Positions 44,815 to 53,100 of a DNA stretch of 64,000 nucleotides are shown here, one piece after another. Each line of letters starts with the position of its first letter. The stretch's first letter is position 1. The position numbers were made by a program, and so were the translations under genes. Source of the DNA: Agrobacterium vitis (GTDB taxonomy: Bacteria; Pseudomonadota; Alphaproteobacteria; Rhizobiales; Rhizobiaceae). The stretch is taken from positions 1,408,501 to 1,472,500 of the forward strand of contig NZ_AP023272.1 in the NCBI RefSeq assembly GCF_013426735.1. The letters run 5' to 3'. The notes below the pieces were generated by a model. That model ran no database searches, was not told the origin of the DNA, and saw only the letters and a list, made by a program, of their open reading frames with translations.

Positions 44815-45452
44815 CCAGTCGTGACTTTCCAGAGGTCTCTATTCCCTATGGCAAGCGCACCGCTAAGGCGATGCGGATCGCCTGCGGGTGCTGCGACGTC
44901 GTTTCCTATTTCCCGCATCACACCGGGATCATCGTCAAGCCGTCCCTCGCGGCAATCCAGCATTTCCAGACCAAAGGGTGGGTCGTTGGCAGCAGTCCGA
45001 AAGAGGACTTTTGCCCAAAACACGCCAACCCGTCCAAGCGCAAAGGAGCGATTATCATGGCCGAGAACACAGCACCGGTTGCGGACAAGCCGCGTGACAT
45101 GAGCCGTGAGGATCGCGCCATCATCTTTGACAAGCTCAATGAGGTCTATGGCAAGGATGCCTATAAAGCGCCCTGGACAGACAGCATGGTTGCCAAGGAT
45201 CTCGGTGTGCCGCGAGATTGGGTGTCGGTGACACGGGATGCGATGTTCGGCCCGGCCGGTTCCAATCCGCTGTTTGATGACTTTCTGCTCGAAAGCGCCC
45301 GGATGGAAAGCCAGTTCCGCACCTATGCCAGTGCTTGCGAAGCGGCAACACAGGCCGTGGACGCGCAGAAGGCGGCTCAGGCGGCGCTGTCCAAGCAGAT
45401 GGACGCCTATCGCGCCCTGGCACGCAAGGTGGAGCGGGAGATTGGCCGATGA
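44811..45452 (+). CDS. Hypothetical prophage protein with a Cys-rich N-terminus
   Basis: A 213-residue protein. The N-terminus has a CGCC motif and a further Cys/His near residues 70-72 (FCPKH), suggesting a zinc site; then a helical region (SREDRAIIFDKLNEVYGKDA, and a coiled coil TQAVDAQKAAQAALSKQMDA). An internal ATG at 45057 with AAAGGAGCG upstream could begin a second, shorter product of 131 residues. ATGA overlap with both neighbours. Confidence 0.65.
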   Translation: MTSRDFPEVSIPYGKRTAKAMRIACGCCDVVSYFPHHTGIIVKPSLAAIQHFQTKGWVVGSSPKEDFCPKHANPSKRKGAIIMAENTAPVADKPRDMSREDRAIIFDKLNEVYGKDAYKAPWTDSMVAKDLGVPRDWVSVTRDAMFGPAGSNPLFDDFLLESARMESQFRTYASACEAATQAVDAQKAAQAALSKQMDAYRALARKVEREIGR

Positions 45453-45742
45453 CAGGGCTTCTTCCCATCGTTGAGCAGCTTTGCGATTGCCAGACGGACG
45501 CGGAGCGGGCCGACTGGCTGCTCAGGGTACCGCAGGGTGTCATTTACCGCGACAACGCCGCGATCCGCATGGTGTTGCGCACGGCGGGTTTCCTGATCGG
45601 CGTCGAATACATTGATGCCGAGTTGGCAGCGCTTAACTCCACCCGCACCGAGCAGGGCTGCTGGCGCGATAGCGTGTTGCTGTCCATCGGGGCGACCAGG
45701 GCGGCGCTGCTCGCTGTGGCGCGCAAAGGCGGTGGGCAGTGA
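45449..45742 (+). CDS. Small prophage protein (97 residues)
   Basis: A 97-residue helical protein (LLPIVEQLCDCQTDAERADWLL, VIYRDNAAIRMVLRTAGFLIG, SVLLSIGATRAALLAVARKG). Unknown family. The start overlaps the preceding stop (ATGA) and its stop overlaps the GTG of the next gene, as through the whole module. Confidence 0.65.
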   Translation: MTGLLPIVEQLCDCQTDAERADWLLRVPQGVIYRDNAAIRMVLRTAGFLIGVEYIDAELAALNSTRTEQGCWRDSVLLSIGATRAALLAVARKGGGQ

Positions 45743-47121
45743 GCGGCGAAGCGACAATCCGGCGCGGCGTACGCAATGCGCGCTATGCCGCCATTCCCAA
45801 CCATGTGTTTGAAGATGCCAGGCTCTCCATGGAGGCCCGTTGGTTGCTGTCTTATCTGCTGTCGAAGCCCGACAATTGGACCGTGGTGATCGGGGACATC
45901 GTCCGCAAGGGCAATTGCGGGCGCGACAAGGCCCGCAAGATGATCGCGGAGCTGGTGGAGACAGGCTACGCGGAGCGGGAGCAGACCCGCGCCGATGGCA
46001 AGTTCGGCGCAACGGTTCTTGTCATCTTTGACGAGCCACGCCAGGCGGTCCCGGATGTCTCCGACGTCTCCGACGTCTCCGATAACACCGATGCCTCCGA
46101 CAACGCCGACAACACTAATGCCTCTGGCATCGCCGATGCCTCTGGCGGCTCGGGCAACGCCGATGCCTCCGCCAAATCCGACGGTTCTGACGGTTCCGAT
46201 GCGCCAACCAAAACTGTTGCATTTCTACCGCAGACTGAAACGCCGTCGCCGGCAAAACCGTCGCCGGTTTTACCGGCGCCGGTAAAATCGGCACCTAGTA
46301 ATAACTTAGATCTAGCAAAGACTGACTCTTACCAAGGGGAGGGAGTTTGCGAACTGGTTTCGCAAGGCAATGCGGTTCTCGTTGTGGACGATAAGGCAGC
46401 CAAGCGCACTGAGCGAGCCCGGATCGGTCGGCAGTTTGACGCCTGGTACAAACTCTGGCCCAAGCCCGGCAGTCCCGAGTTTGCCCGCAATGCCTGGTTT
46501 GCGCTGTCGGCTGAGGAGCGGGACGCCTGCATTGAGCGAACACCAGCCTATCTCGCCTGGGCAAAGCGCGACGACCTGACAGCGCCCGCCGTTTACCTGA
46601 AAGCACGGGCTTGGACAGACCTGCCAGACCATCTGGCTGCCACCCAGGAGCCAGCACGCGTGGTCGCCAAGCCGTGCGGCAAGCTTTGGATGGGACGGCG
46701 ACTGGAGGCTCTGCTGTCAGACCCGACCGGCCCGTTCTTCATCACGGCTTTCGATGAACGACGGATTGCCACCGGTGCGATCAGCCGGGAAGCGCTGATC
46801 TGGGAAAAGCGCCGGGAACACGGCTGGCCGTTGGTGGTCAAAATGCAAGACCGGGCCCTTCGTGGCGAACCGTTTGTGACCTCGGCGGATCTGTTGCCGC
46901 TGGTGGCCGACTTTGTCGGGGTCAAGCCGGACAGCGACCTGTTTGCCGCTTGGCACCGGCTCCATGAGCGGCGGGGATGGATGTTTATCGATGGTCGGTG
47001 CGAGTGGAATTACTTCCCGCCGGTGGACCCCGCAGAGCCCGATCTCGACGCGGCGGTCGAGGCCGCCCTTCAGCACTTCAAAATCAGCCTCAGCGAGGGA
47101 CGCACCCATGATGCAGCATAA
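45739..47121 (+). CDS. Prophage replication-like protein with winged helix and Ser-Asp repeats
   Basis: A 460-residue protein starting with GTG. Residues about 15-95 are a winged helix (LSMEARWLLSYLLSKPDNWTVVIGDIVRKGNCGRDKARKMIAELVE), typical of phage replication-initiation proteins. It is followed by a low-complexity linker of Val/Ser/Asp and Asp-Ala-Ser repeats (about 105-155), a second region (FDAWYKLWPKPGSPEFARNAWFAL), and a C-terminal part (RRGWMFIDGRCEWNYFPPVDP). Likely DNA-binding replication role, by position and winged helix. Confidence 0.7.
   Translation: MSGEATIRRGVRNARYAAIPNHVFEDARLSMEARWLLSYLLSKPDNWTVVIGDIVRKGNCGRDKARKMIAELVETGYAEREQTRADGKFGATVLVIFDEPRQAVPDVSDVSDVSDNTDASDNADNTNASGIADASGGSGNADASAKSDGSDGSDAPTKTVAFLPQTETPSPAKPSPVLPAPVKSAPSNNLDLAKTDSYQGEGVCELVSQGNAVLVVDDKAAKRTERARIGRQFDAWYKLWPKPGSPEFARNAWFALSAEERDACIERTPAYLAWAKRDDLTAPAVYLKARAWTDLPDHLAATQEPARVVAKPCGKLWMGRRLEALLSDPTGPFFITAFDERRIATGAISREALIWEKRREHGWPLVVKMQDRALRGEPFVTSADLLPLVADFVGVKPDSDLFAAWHRLHERRGWMFIDGRCEWNYFPPVDPAEPDLDAAVEAALQHFKISLSEGRTHDAA
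46057..46083 (+). repeat. Tandem 9-bp repeat in the linker
   Basis: Three in-frame copies of GTCTCCGAC (the last ends GAT) encode Val-Ser-Asp repeats; degenerate Asp/Asn/Ala/Ser triplets follow to about 46200. Copy-number change here could alter linker length. Confidence 0.8.
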
Positions 47122-47764
47122 CGGCAAACTTCTGAATAGCGTCTCGAACGATAGGCTTGCGAAGCTGACGGACGCCAAAGTCCTTGAGGTCAAGCGCCAA
47201 CGCCAGATCGCCATGGCCAGGCGTGACCGCCCTGACTTCGACCAACTGGCCCGCTGGGTGGTGGCAAGCTGCAAGATCGGCATGGAACAGGTGATCCGCG
47301 ATAGCCTTGGACAGCAGGAAATCGAATGCTGGTGCCCATGCGAGCGGCTGAGACTGCCACCCAGGCGCGGCAAGCCAGCGATCATCGTCCAGCGAGCATT
47401 ATTCCGTGGCTACCTGTTCGTGCAGGTGATCCCGGACAATGAAGCCTATGTCGGTCTCATGCTGGCCTCCAAACTGCGGAGCCTGATGGGCAGGGATGGC
47501 AAGCCCTACCTGATGCCGGAACCCTTGATGCGACAGCTGCTCCTATCGGCCAAGACTGCGGAGAGGAAGCATATGGATGCGGGCGACGTTCCACCCATGC
47601 CGGATGTGCTGGGCAAGCAGGTGACGATCCGCTCAGGACCGTTTGCCGACTTCGTGGTGACGGTGCGCAAGGTGCTGTCCAAGCGTGGTCAGGTGGTGGT
47701 GGACGTGCCGCTGTTTGGCGGGATGAGTGAGATCACCATGGGCATTGATGCCATTGCGACCTGA
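47108..47764 (+). CDS. NusG-like (NGN/KOW) transcription factor, phage type
   Basis: A 218-residue protein with an NGN-like domain (RWVVASCKIGMEQVIRDSLGQQEIECWCPCERL, FRGYLFVQVIPDNEAYVGLM) and a C-terminal KOW-like part (LGKQVTIRSGPFADFVVTVRKVLSKRGQVVVDV). Prophage NusG relatives act as antiterminators of late genes, though here none follow. Start ATG 47108 lies inside the previous gene's last codons. Confidence 0.82.
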   Translation: MMQHNGKLLNSVSNDRLAKLTDAKVLEVKRQRQIAMARRDRPDFDQLARWVVASCKIGMEQVIRDSLGQQEIECWCPCERLRLPPRRGKPAIIVQRALFRGYLFVQVIPDNEAYVGLMLASKLRSLMGRDGKPYLMPEPLMRQLLLSAKTAERKHMDAGDVPPMPDVLGKQVTIRSGPFADFVVTVRKVLSKRGQVVVDVPLFGGMSEITMGIDAIAT

Positions 47765-47999
47765 GGTCATCGCTTGAGAGGTGAAGACCCCTCGGACGAT
47801 GGTCAGATGGCCTCAATGTCCCCGGGGGGCAGGGGGGTGGGTTAGCCTTGAACCCGATCCGCCTCCCGCACCGGCGTCAGTCATTCGTGTGTAGCGAGTG
47901 GAAATTGGAGACAAAAAGCCACTCTTGGAGAGCAGGGAAACACAAGACCAAGGTGAATGTCGCAGTGCCAGGATGGGCAGCCTCGCTCAGAACCGGCGC
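47765..47999. other. End of the phage-like module
   Basis: About 235 bases after the NusG-like gene with G-runs (CCCCGGGGGGCAGGGGGG at about 47820). No terminase or structural genes follow; the next gene is on the opposite strand. It may be the deletion or recombination boundary of a truncated prophage. No copy of the tRNA-Arg 3' end was seen here. Confidence 0.5.
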
Positions 48000-48911
48000 T
48001 CATTCGCTGGCCGGTCTATCGCTCACGGTTTCTGGTTTTGCGATCTCTACAGGCACGAACAGTAGAACATTGAAACCGTCGTCCGGATCGTAGTGTGCCG
48101 GATCGAGCAGGATATGGCCATGGTTCTGCATGAACCAATGAGCGACATCGCGATTATAGAACGTCGTGATCAGCGCCATGATCCGGTCGCTCGCCATGGC
48201 AAGAGTTTCACCGGTCGACAGACGTTTTGTATTGAGTATGACCAATTTACGTTGGGCGGGAAAGCCGGCGTCGGAAACGTGGACTGAAAGTCTGCCCTCC
48301 TGGTAGCTTCTCACACGCACCCGGAGCCTAGGAGGGCGTAGGGCATCGAAATGAGCGTTTATTGCCTTCAGTCGTGCCTTAGCCTCGGTCTTGGTGATGC
48401 TGACTTCGGGCAAGACGTCGCTAACGGGCGCAAGCTGATCGCCGAAATGCTGCCGGGTCATCTCTTCCGAGTGTTCGGCATAAGCCAGGTGTTTGACCGG
48501 TAATTCCTCCAGCCATTTTCGGCGCAGTGCGATTGCCATGGCTTTTGCTTGCTCCTCACCATATTCGCGTACGGAGAACTTCTCGCGTTTGTGCTCTGTG
48601 CGGGTGAGGAGAGATGCTTCCCAAGCTTCGTCCTCTGCCAGTTCGACGTGGCGCACACCTGAAATGCCACTCTTGTTATTCTTGCGGAGCAGAACGGCCT
48701 GCTCATGATTGGTGGCAGGTGGCAGGACAGATATGGCCGCATCGCGATAGGCTTTCGCCTGATCGAAGCTTGCCTGCGGCGATCCGTAAATGCTGTCCTT
48801 GAACAGCCGCACGACCCGGATGCCGCGTCGCCTCAAATCCACCCACCAGCCGGCGCCGTGGTTCTCGTTATGCTCTTCGCGGAAGAGCGCGTAGGTATCA
48901 GCGTCGTCCAA
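48000..48911 (-). CDS. Protein with two AP2-like repeats
   Basis: A 303-residue protein. Residues 18-62 (GAGWWVDLRRRGIRVVRLFKDS, then Y/A helix) and 79-138 (SGISGVRHVELAEDEAWEAS, REKFSVREYGEEQAKAMAIALRRKW) have the three-strand plus helix pattern of AP2 DNA-binding modules, usual in phage and mobile-element proteins with HNH or integrase partners. The C-terminal half (DALRPPRLRVRVRSYQEGRLSVHV) is unassigned and no HNH motif is visible. It stands between the phage module and the T6SS locus. Confidence 0.65.
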   Translation of the reverse strand: MDDADTYALFREEHNENHGAGWWVDLRRRGIRVVRLFKDSIYGSPQASFDQAKAYRDAAISVLPPATNHEQAVLLRKNNKSGISGVRHVELAEDEAWEASLLTRTEHKREKFSVREYGEEQAKAMAIALRRKWLEELPVKHLAYAEHSEEMTRQHFGDQLAPVSDVLPEVSITKTEAKARLKAINAHFDALRPPRLRVRVRSYQEGRLSVHVSDAGFPAQRKLVILNTKRLSTGETLAMASDRIMALITTFYNRDVAHWFMQNHGHILLDPAHYDPDDGFNVLLFVPVEIAKPETVSDRPASE

Positions 48912-49000
48912 TGTGATTTGGCTACCTTGGTTGAGCTGGAAAGCCGTTTGCCGTTACAGCATATTCAACAAGGATGTCCAACAGTCAGTAACGCTTGCCT

Positions 49001-49447
49001 TCATCCTATGATTTCGCCGTCCATGTTGCTTCTATAGCTATCGCCTTGAGCTGAAATCTTTGTGCAGCGCATAAGTCCATCATTCGTCTTGCGCGCACCC
49101 TGAAACACATAAAAAGTTTCATCGTCCGCATCGAACCGCGTCACGAAAACCCCTGGTAGATTGTCGACAAAGGCCCAATCCGGTTCAAATCGCCACGACG
49201 GAGCAGGTCCCAAAGATTTGAACATAGGCATGATTTCCTGCTCAATCCAAGCGTCAATATCTGCGGGCTTCGTTTCGTTATAAGCCTCAAAAATCGTCGC
49301 CATGAACGAATCATCCAAATTCGAACAATATTTATCAAGAGTTGTGGAAAATTTAGACCGAAACCGCCCGTAGGGACTTTCCATTTCAGCTTTAATAGCC
49401 GCTCCCTTTGCTCTGAATTTCGCCCGAATTTCATCCGCTTTAGACAT
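49001..49447 (-). CDS. Hypothetical protein, candidate immunity protein
   Basis: A 148-residue acidic soluble protein, unknown family: MSKADEIRAKFRAKGAAIKA, FMATIFEAYNETKPADIDAWIEQ, then a beta-rich half (FVDNLPGVFVTRFDADDETFYVFQGARK). It lies 10 bp beyond a decayed Rhs fragment on the same strand, the usual place of an orphan immunity gene left by an older effector tip. ATG at 49447 preferred. Confidence 0.6.
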   Translation of the reverse strand: MSKADEIRAKFRAKGAAIKAEMESPYGRFRSKFSTTLDKYCSNLDDSFMATIFEAYNETKPADIDAWIEQEIMPMFKSLGPAPSWRFEPDWAFVDNLPGVFVTRFDADDETFYVFQGARKTNDGLMRCTKISAQGDSYRSNMDGEIIG

Positions 49448-49456
49448 CACAGCCAC

Positions 49457-49760
49457 CTACCAACTGTTTATACCACAGTTAATTTTGATTAGATCATACC
49501 TGGTATGTCGGAGTGGATCCATGGCTTCTTGACCCCAAGGTCTCGACGGGACGAGATTCCATTCGTTCAGCTGGCCGTAATCGTCTTTGGTGGGCTGGAT
49601 CTTTTCACCTTTCGGGGCCCTGGCGACCTGCACCACACCGCCGGCGCTGCCAGCCGCTCGGCTTTGGCGCCGGCACAGTGGAACCGAAGGTCTCGTCAAA
49701 GGCCCGGCCATAGGGTGTCGGCTGATCGGCGATGCTAACGTAGGAAAAGGCGCCGGCTGA
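49457..49760 (-). pseudogene. Decayed Rhs core fragment with a foreign 3' tip
   Basis: Roughly 49563-49755 repeats the intact Rhs gene at about 51365-51560: FDETFGSTVPAPKPSGWQR, then GGVVQVARAPKGEKIQPTKDD. Five bases of the intact GCGCTGCGCT stretch are missing, breaking the frame, and the divergence shows it is an old copy. Beyond the Gly-Gln-Leu segment it continues into unrelated sequence ending NCGINSW, perhaps the stub of a former toxin tip. The next gene would be its immunity partner. Confidence 0.75.
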
Positions 49761-49803
49761 TTGCGGGCTCCGTCATGTTTAAAATATTATAATTGTTATT
49801 TGC

Positions 49804-50187
49804 TCACCACCATTTCGGGAAGTTTAAAAAAAATTCTTTCAAATCCAATATTCCTGTTTCCGACATTTTATCAAAGTACCGAAATTCCTTCGGGGAAAAA
49901 AATCCTCCTTTTTTTATTTCTATTTTAATAAAAAAATCTCCATCTTTCTCGATTGAAATATCAAAATCATGATCCATAGATGACATAACAGCATTTTTAT
50001 CATTTTTTAAATTAGCTATGAATTTATCTATATTTGTGTAGTCAAACCAAAAATTGAACTGGGAGGAAAAATTGAAATCCTTCCCATCAAAATGGAGCTT
50101 CACATTAAAACATAGTGATCCGAGATGGTCTTCGAATTCGAGAAGTTCAAAATTTAAATTTGAACAATCGTTTAATTGTATACCCAT
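49804..50187 (-). CDS. Probable immunity protein of the Rhs toxin
   Basis: A 127-residue acidic, Phe/Asp/Lys-rich protein (LNFELLEFEDHLGSLCFNVKLHF, FFIKIEIKKGGFFSPKEFRYF), far more A+T-rich than the surrounding rhs DNA. Its ATG lies directly after the rhs stop (50188). Family unrecognised; the role rests on position: small, cytoplasmic-looking and immediately downstream of a C-terminal toxin. Confidence 0.75.
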   Translation of the reverse strand: MGIQLNDCSNLNFELLEFEDHLGSLCFNVKLHFDGKDFNFSSQFNFWFDYTNIDKFIANLKNDKNAVMSSMDHDFDISIEKDGDFFIKIEIKKGGFFSPKEFRYFDKMSETGILDLKEFFLNFPKWW

Positions 50188-53100
50188 CTAGTACGCTCCA
50201 TATGGTCTAGCATGCTTTAATACTGGTAGGTCCCCTGCCTGTCGTGCCGGAGAAAAAATGAGTTCCCAACCATCCACCTTGAGCATCTGATCCATTGGAA
50301 TTCCGTTTTTCGCCGCATCGCTCACAGCCCCCCTTAGACTCCGTAGTTGCTGTTGCTGATACAGTTTTGAAGCTTCTTCACTCCAGCCAGAAGGTAACCT
50401 CTTTCGTTTCACCGCAATTGCGGCTGCATCGTCAACCATATGTTTAGTCGCATTTGGATGAACCCAAACTTTTTTTCCGTCCGGTAGAGACAATTCAAAG
50501 GATTTAGGGATGACTGATCCCTCAACTGGAGGCTGCGTTTCATTTATAAAGGACCAAACAGTCTGAGATAATCCCAACACATCGACCAGCGTATTCGGAT
50601 TATTCACATACCCCTGCGGCCGATCTCCACCTGCAAGCCCGATCGGATCCGGTGAGGCATATTGCCCGGTCAACGGGTCATAATGCCGATGGCGGTTGTA
50701 GCAGAGGCCGGTCTCGGCATCCTCGTATTGCCCCGGAAACCGCCAGGGGCAGTGGAGTTCGTCCGGCGGGCGGTCGTGCTTGGGGAGGGCGGCAAGGGAG
50801 CCGAAGGTTTTGGTGGTGCGGACGGCACCCCAGACATGGTGGTCGGCGGCCCAGAGTAACGTCCCCTTGGCGTCGAACATTTCTTTTGGTGTGCCGAGGT
50901 GATCGCTGACGATCGCCAGCATCTCGCCGGAGGGGAGTTGCTTGGCCAGAAGCCGATGGCTGTCCTCCTCGAACTGCCAGTGGGTTGCCTCATTCCAGGC
51001 GATATGACCGTCAAGGAACAGCGGCGCTTCCGCCACCATATGATCGCCGTCCCAGAGATATGCCGTGCCCACATCGGGCAGATCGTGATCGCGCTCTTGG
51101 GCGTCAGATCCTGATCTTGATGGCCGCGGCACGCCATCGCCGCCGATAAGGCTTGGCCAGCGCAGGGCGGCTCTGTGGCGGTCTTTCTCGGCAAAGCGGT
51201 GGACTTTGGACACTCGACGGCCAAAGGGATCGTAGCGGAACAGCCACTCCTCGCCCTCCAGGGTGGTCACGCCCACCAGCCGGTCATGGGCATCCCAGCG
51301 ATAGCGCCAGCGCTGTGGCCTGAAGCCGTCACGCTCGACCCGCCGCTCGATCAGGCGGCCGCAGTCGTCATGAGTGAGCTGAATCTTTTCGCCTTTGGGT
51401 CCCTTGGCGATCTGCACCACGCCGCCGGCGCTGCGCTGCCAGCCGCTTGGCTTGGGTGCAGGTACGGTGGAGCCGAAGGTCTCGTCAAAGGCCCGGCCAT
51501 AGGGGGTAGGCTGTTCGGCAATCGTGACAGACGACGAGGCACCAGCCAGATTGCGGGCCTCGTCATAGTGATAGCGTTCCGAGCCAAAGGCGGCTTCAGA
51601 ATCCGTCAGTTGGCCGTTGTCATCATAGGTGTATTGCCGTTTGCCCCACAGGCCATCGTCAATGCTGGTAGGGGCAAAGGCGCGGTCATATTCGTAGATG
51701 CGGTGGATATGTCCGGGCCTGGCGCGTGCCGAGCGTTCACCACCGCCGCCAGGGATGTTCCAGCCTAACCGCGAGACATCAAGGCCCCCCGCCACTGCGG
51801 GACCGGCTGCCTGGGCGGCAAGCTGGCCCGCCGCATCGAATCTCTGCAGCAGATGGAAGCCACCCATGCGGCGTTCGGTTTCACGGCCCAGCACATCGCG
51901 TTTGAAGGTGATCTCGGTGTCGCCTGCCACCATCTGCTCAACGGCGCCTAGCGGATCGCGGATATACTGGGCAAGAGAGCCGCCTGCGCCGGTGATCTCG
52001 CGCAGGATACGGTTGCCCATCGCATCGCGTCTGGATTTGATGCGCTTGCCGTTCAGGCTTTCGCCGATGATGCGGCCATTGCGGTCTCGCTCGAATTCCA
52101 CAAGTGCGGCACTGTTCTCGGCACTGATCAGCAGGCCACGGGCATCGTACCAGAAGCGCGTGATATCTTCCGGCTCGCCTTTGGCGGTAAAGCCTTCGAT
52201 CCGTTTGATCAGGCCGGATTTGTCATAGGCGTAGCGCAGCTTTGCGCCATCCGGCTTGACCGTTTCGGTAATCTGGCCTGCGGCATCGCGGGCGTAGCGC
52301 CAGACCCGGCCATCGAAATCCTCTTCGACCACGACCCGTCCGGCTGCATCCCGCTCAAAGCTATAGACACGGCCAACGGCATTGGTAACGGAGATGACCC
52401 GGCCTTCGATATCAGTGGCAAGTTTTAGCTCCCCACCCTTGGGATCGACGATGGCTTGCAACACACCGAAGGCACCGTAGCGATAGTGCCACATGCGCCC
52501 CTCGCCATCCGTTACTGTGGCAAGCTGGCCTGCACCATCAAACGAGCGCGTGACCTGCACACCATCGGCACGGATAACGGCGCTGACGGTACCAAAGCCA
52601 CCCGCACCGGCCCGGTAGATGTGTTTGGTGACAGCACCCGTTGGGCCGATGGTTTCCACCAGACGGCCAAAGACATCGTAGACAAAGCGGCTGGTATTGC
52701 CTTTGACATCGGTAACCGAGGCCAGACGGTTATGCGCATCCCATGCCCGCCGCTCGATCGCGCCATTGGGGAAATGGGTTTCCACCACCCGGCCCCTGGC
52801 ATCGCGCACCAATCGGGTCTCATGGCCTTCGGCGTCCTTCTCGCTGATGACATTGGCGTTGTCATCATGCTTGTAGGTCCGTTTGTTTCCGGCACCATCG
52901 ATGGCAATCAGCAGTTCGCCATTGTCACCCCAGCCATAGACCGTAGAGCGGCCTTCCGGGTCGGTCAGTTCCTTGACATTGCCGTGGACGTCATAGCGCG
53001 TGCGGCTTTCATAGCCGTTCTGGTTCTTGGTCGAAATCCGAAAGCCGTGGCGATCATAGCCATGCGCCACCACGCCGCCCAGCGCATCGATTTCCGCAGT

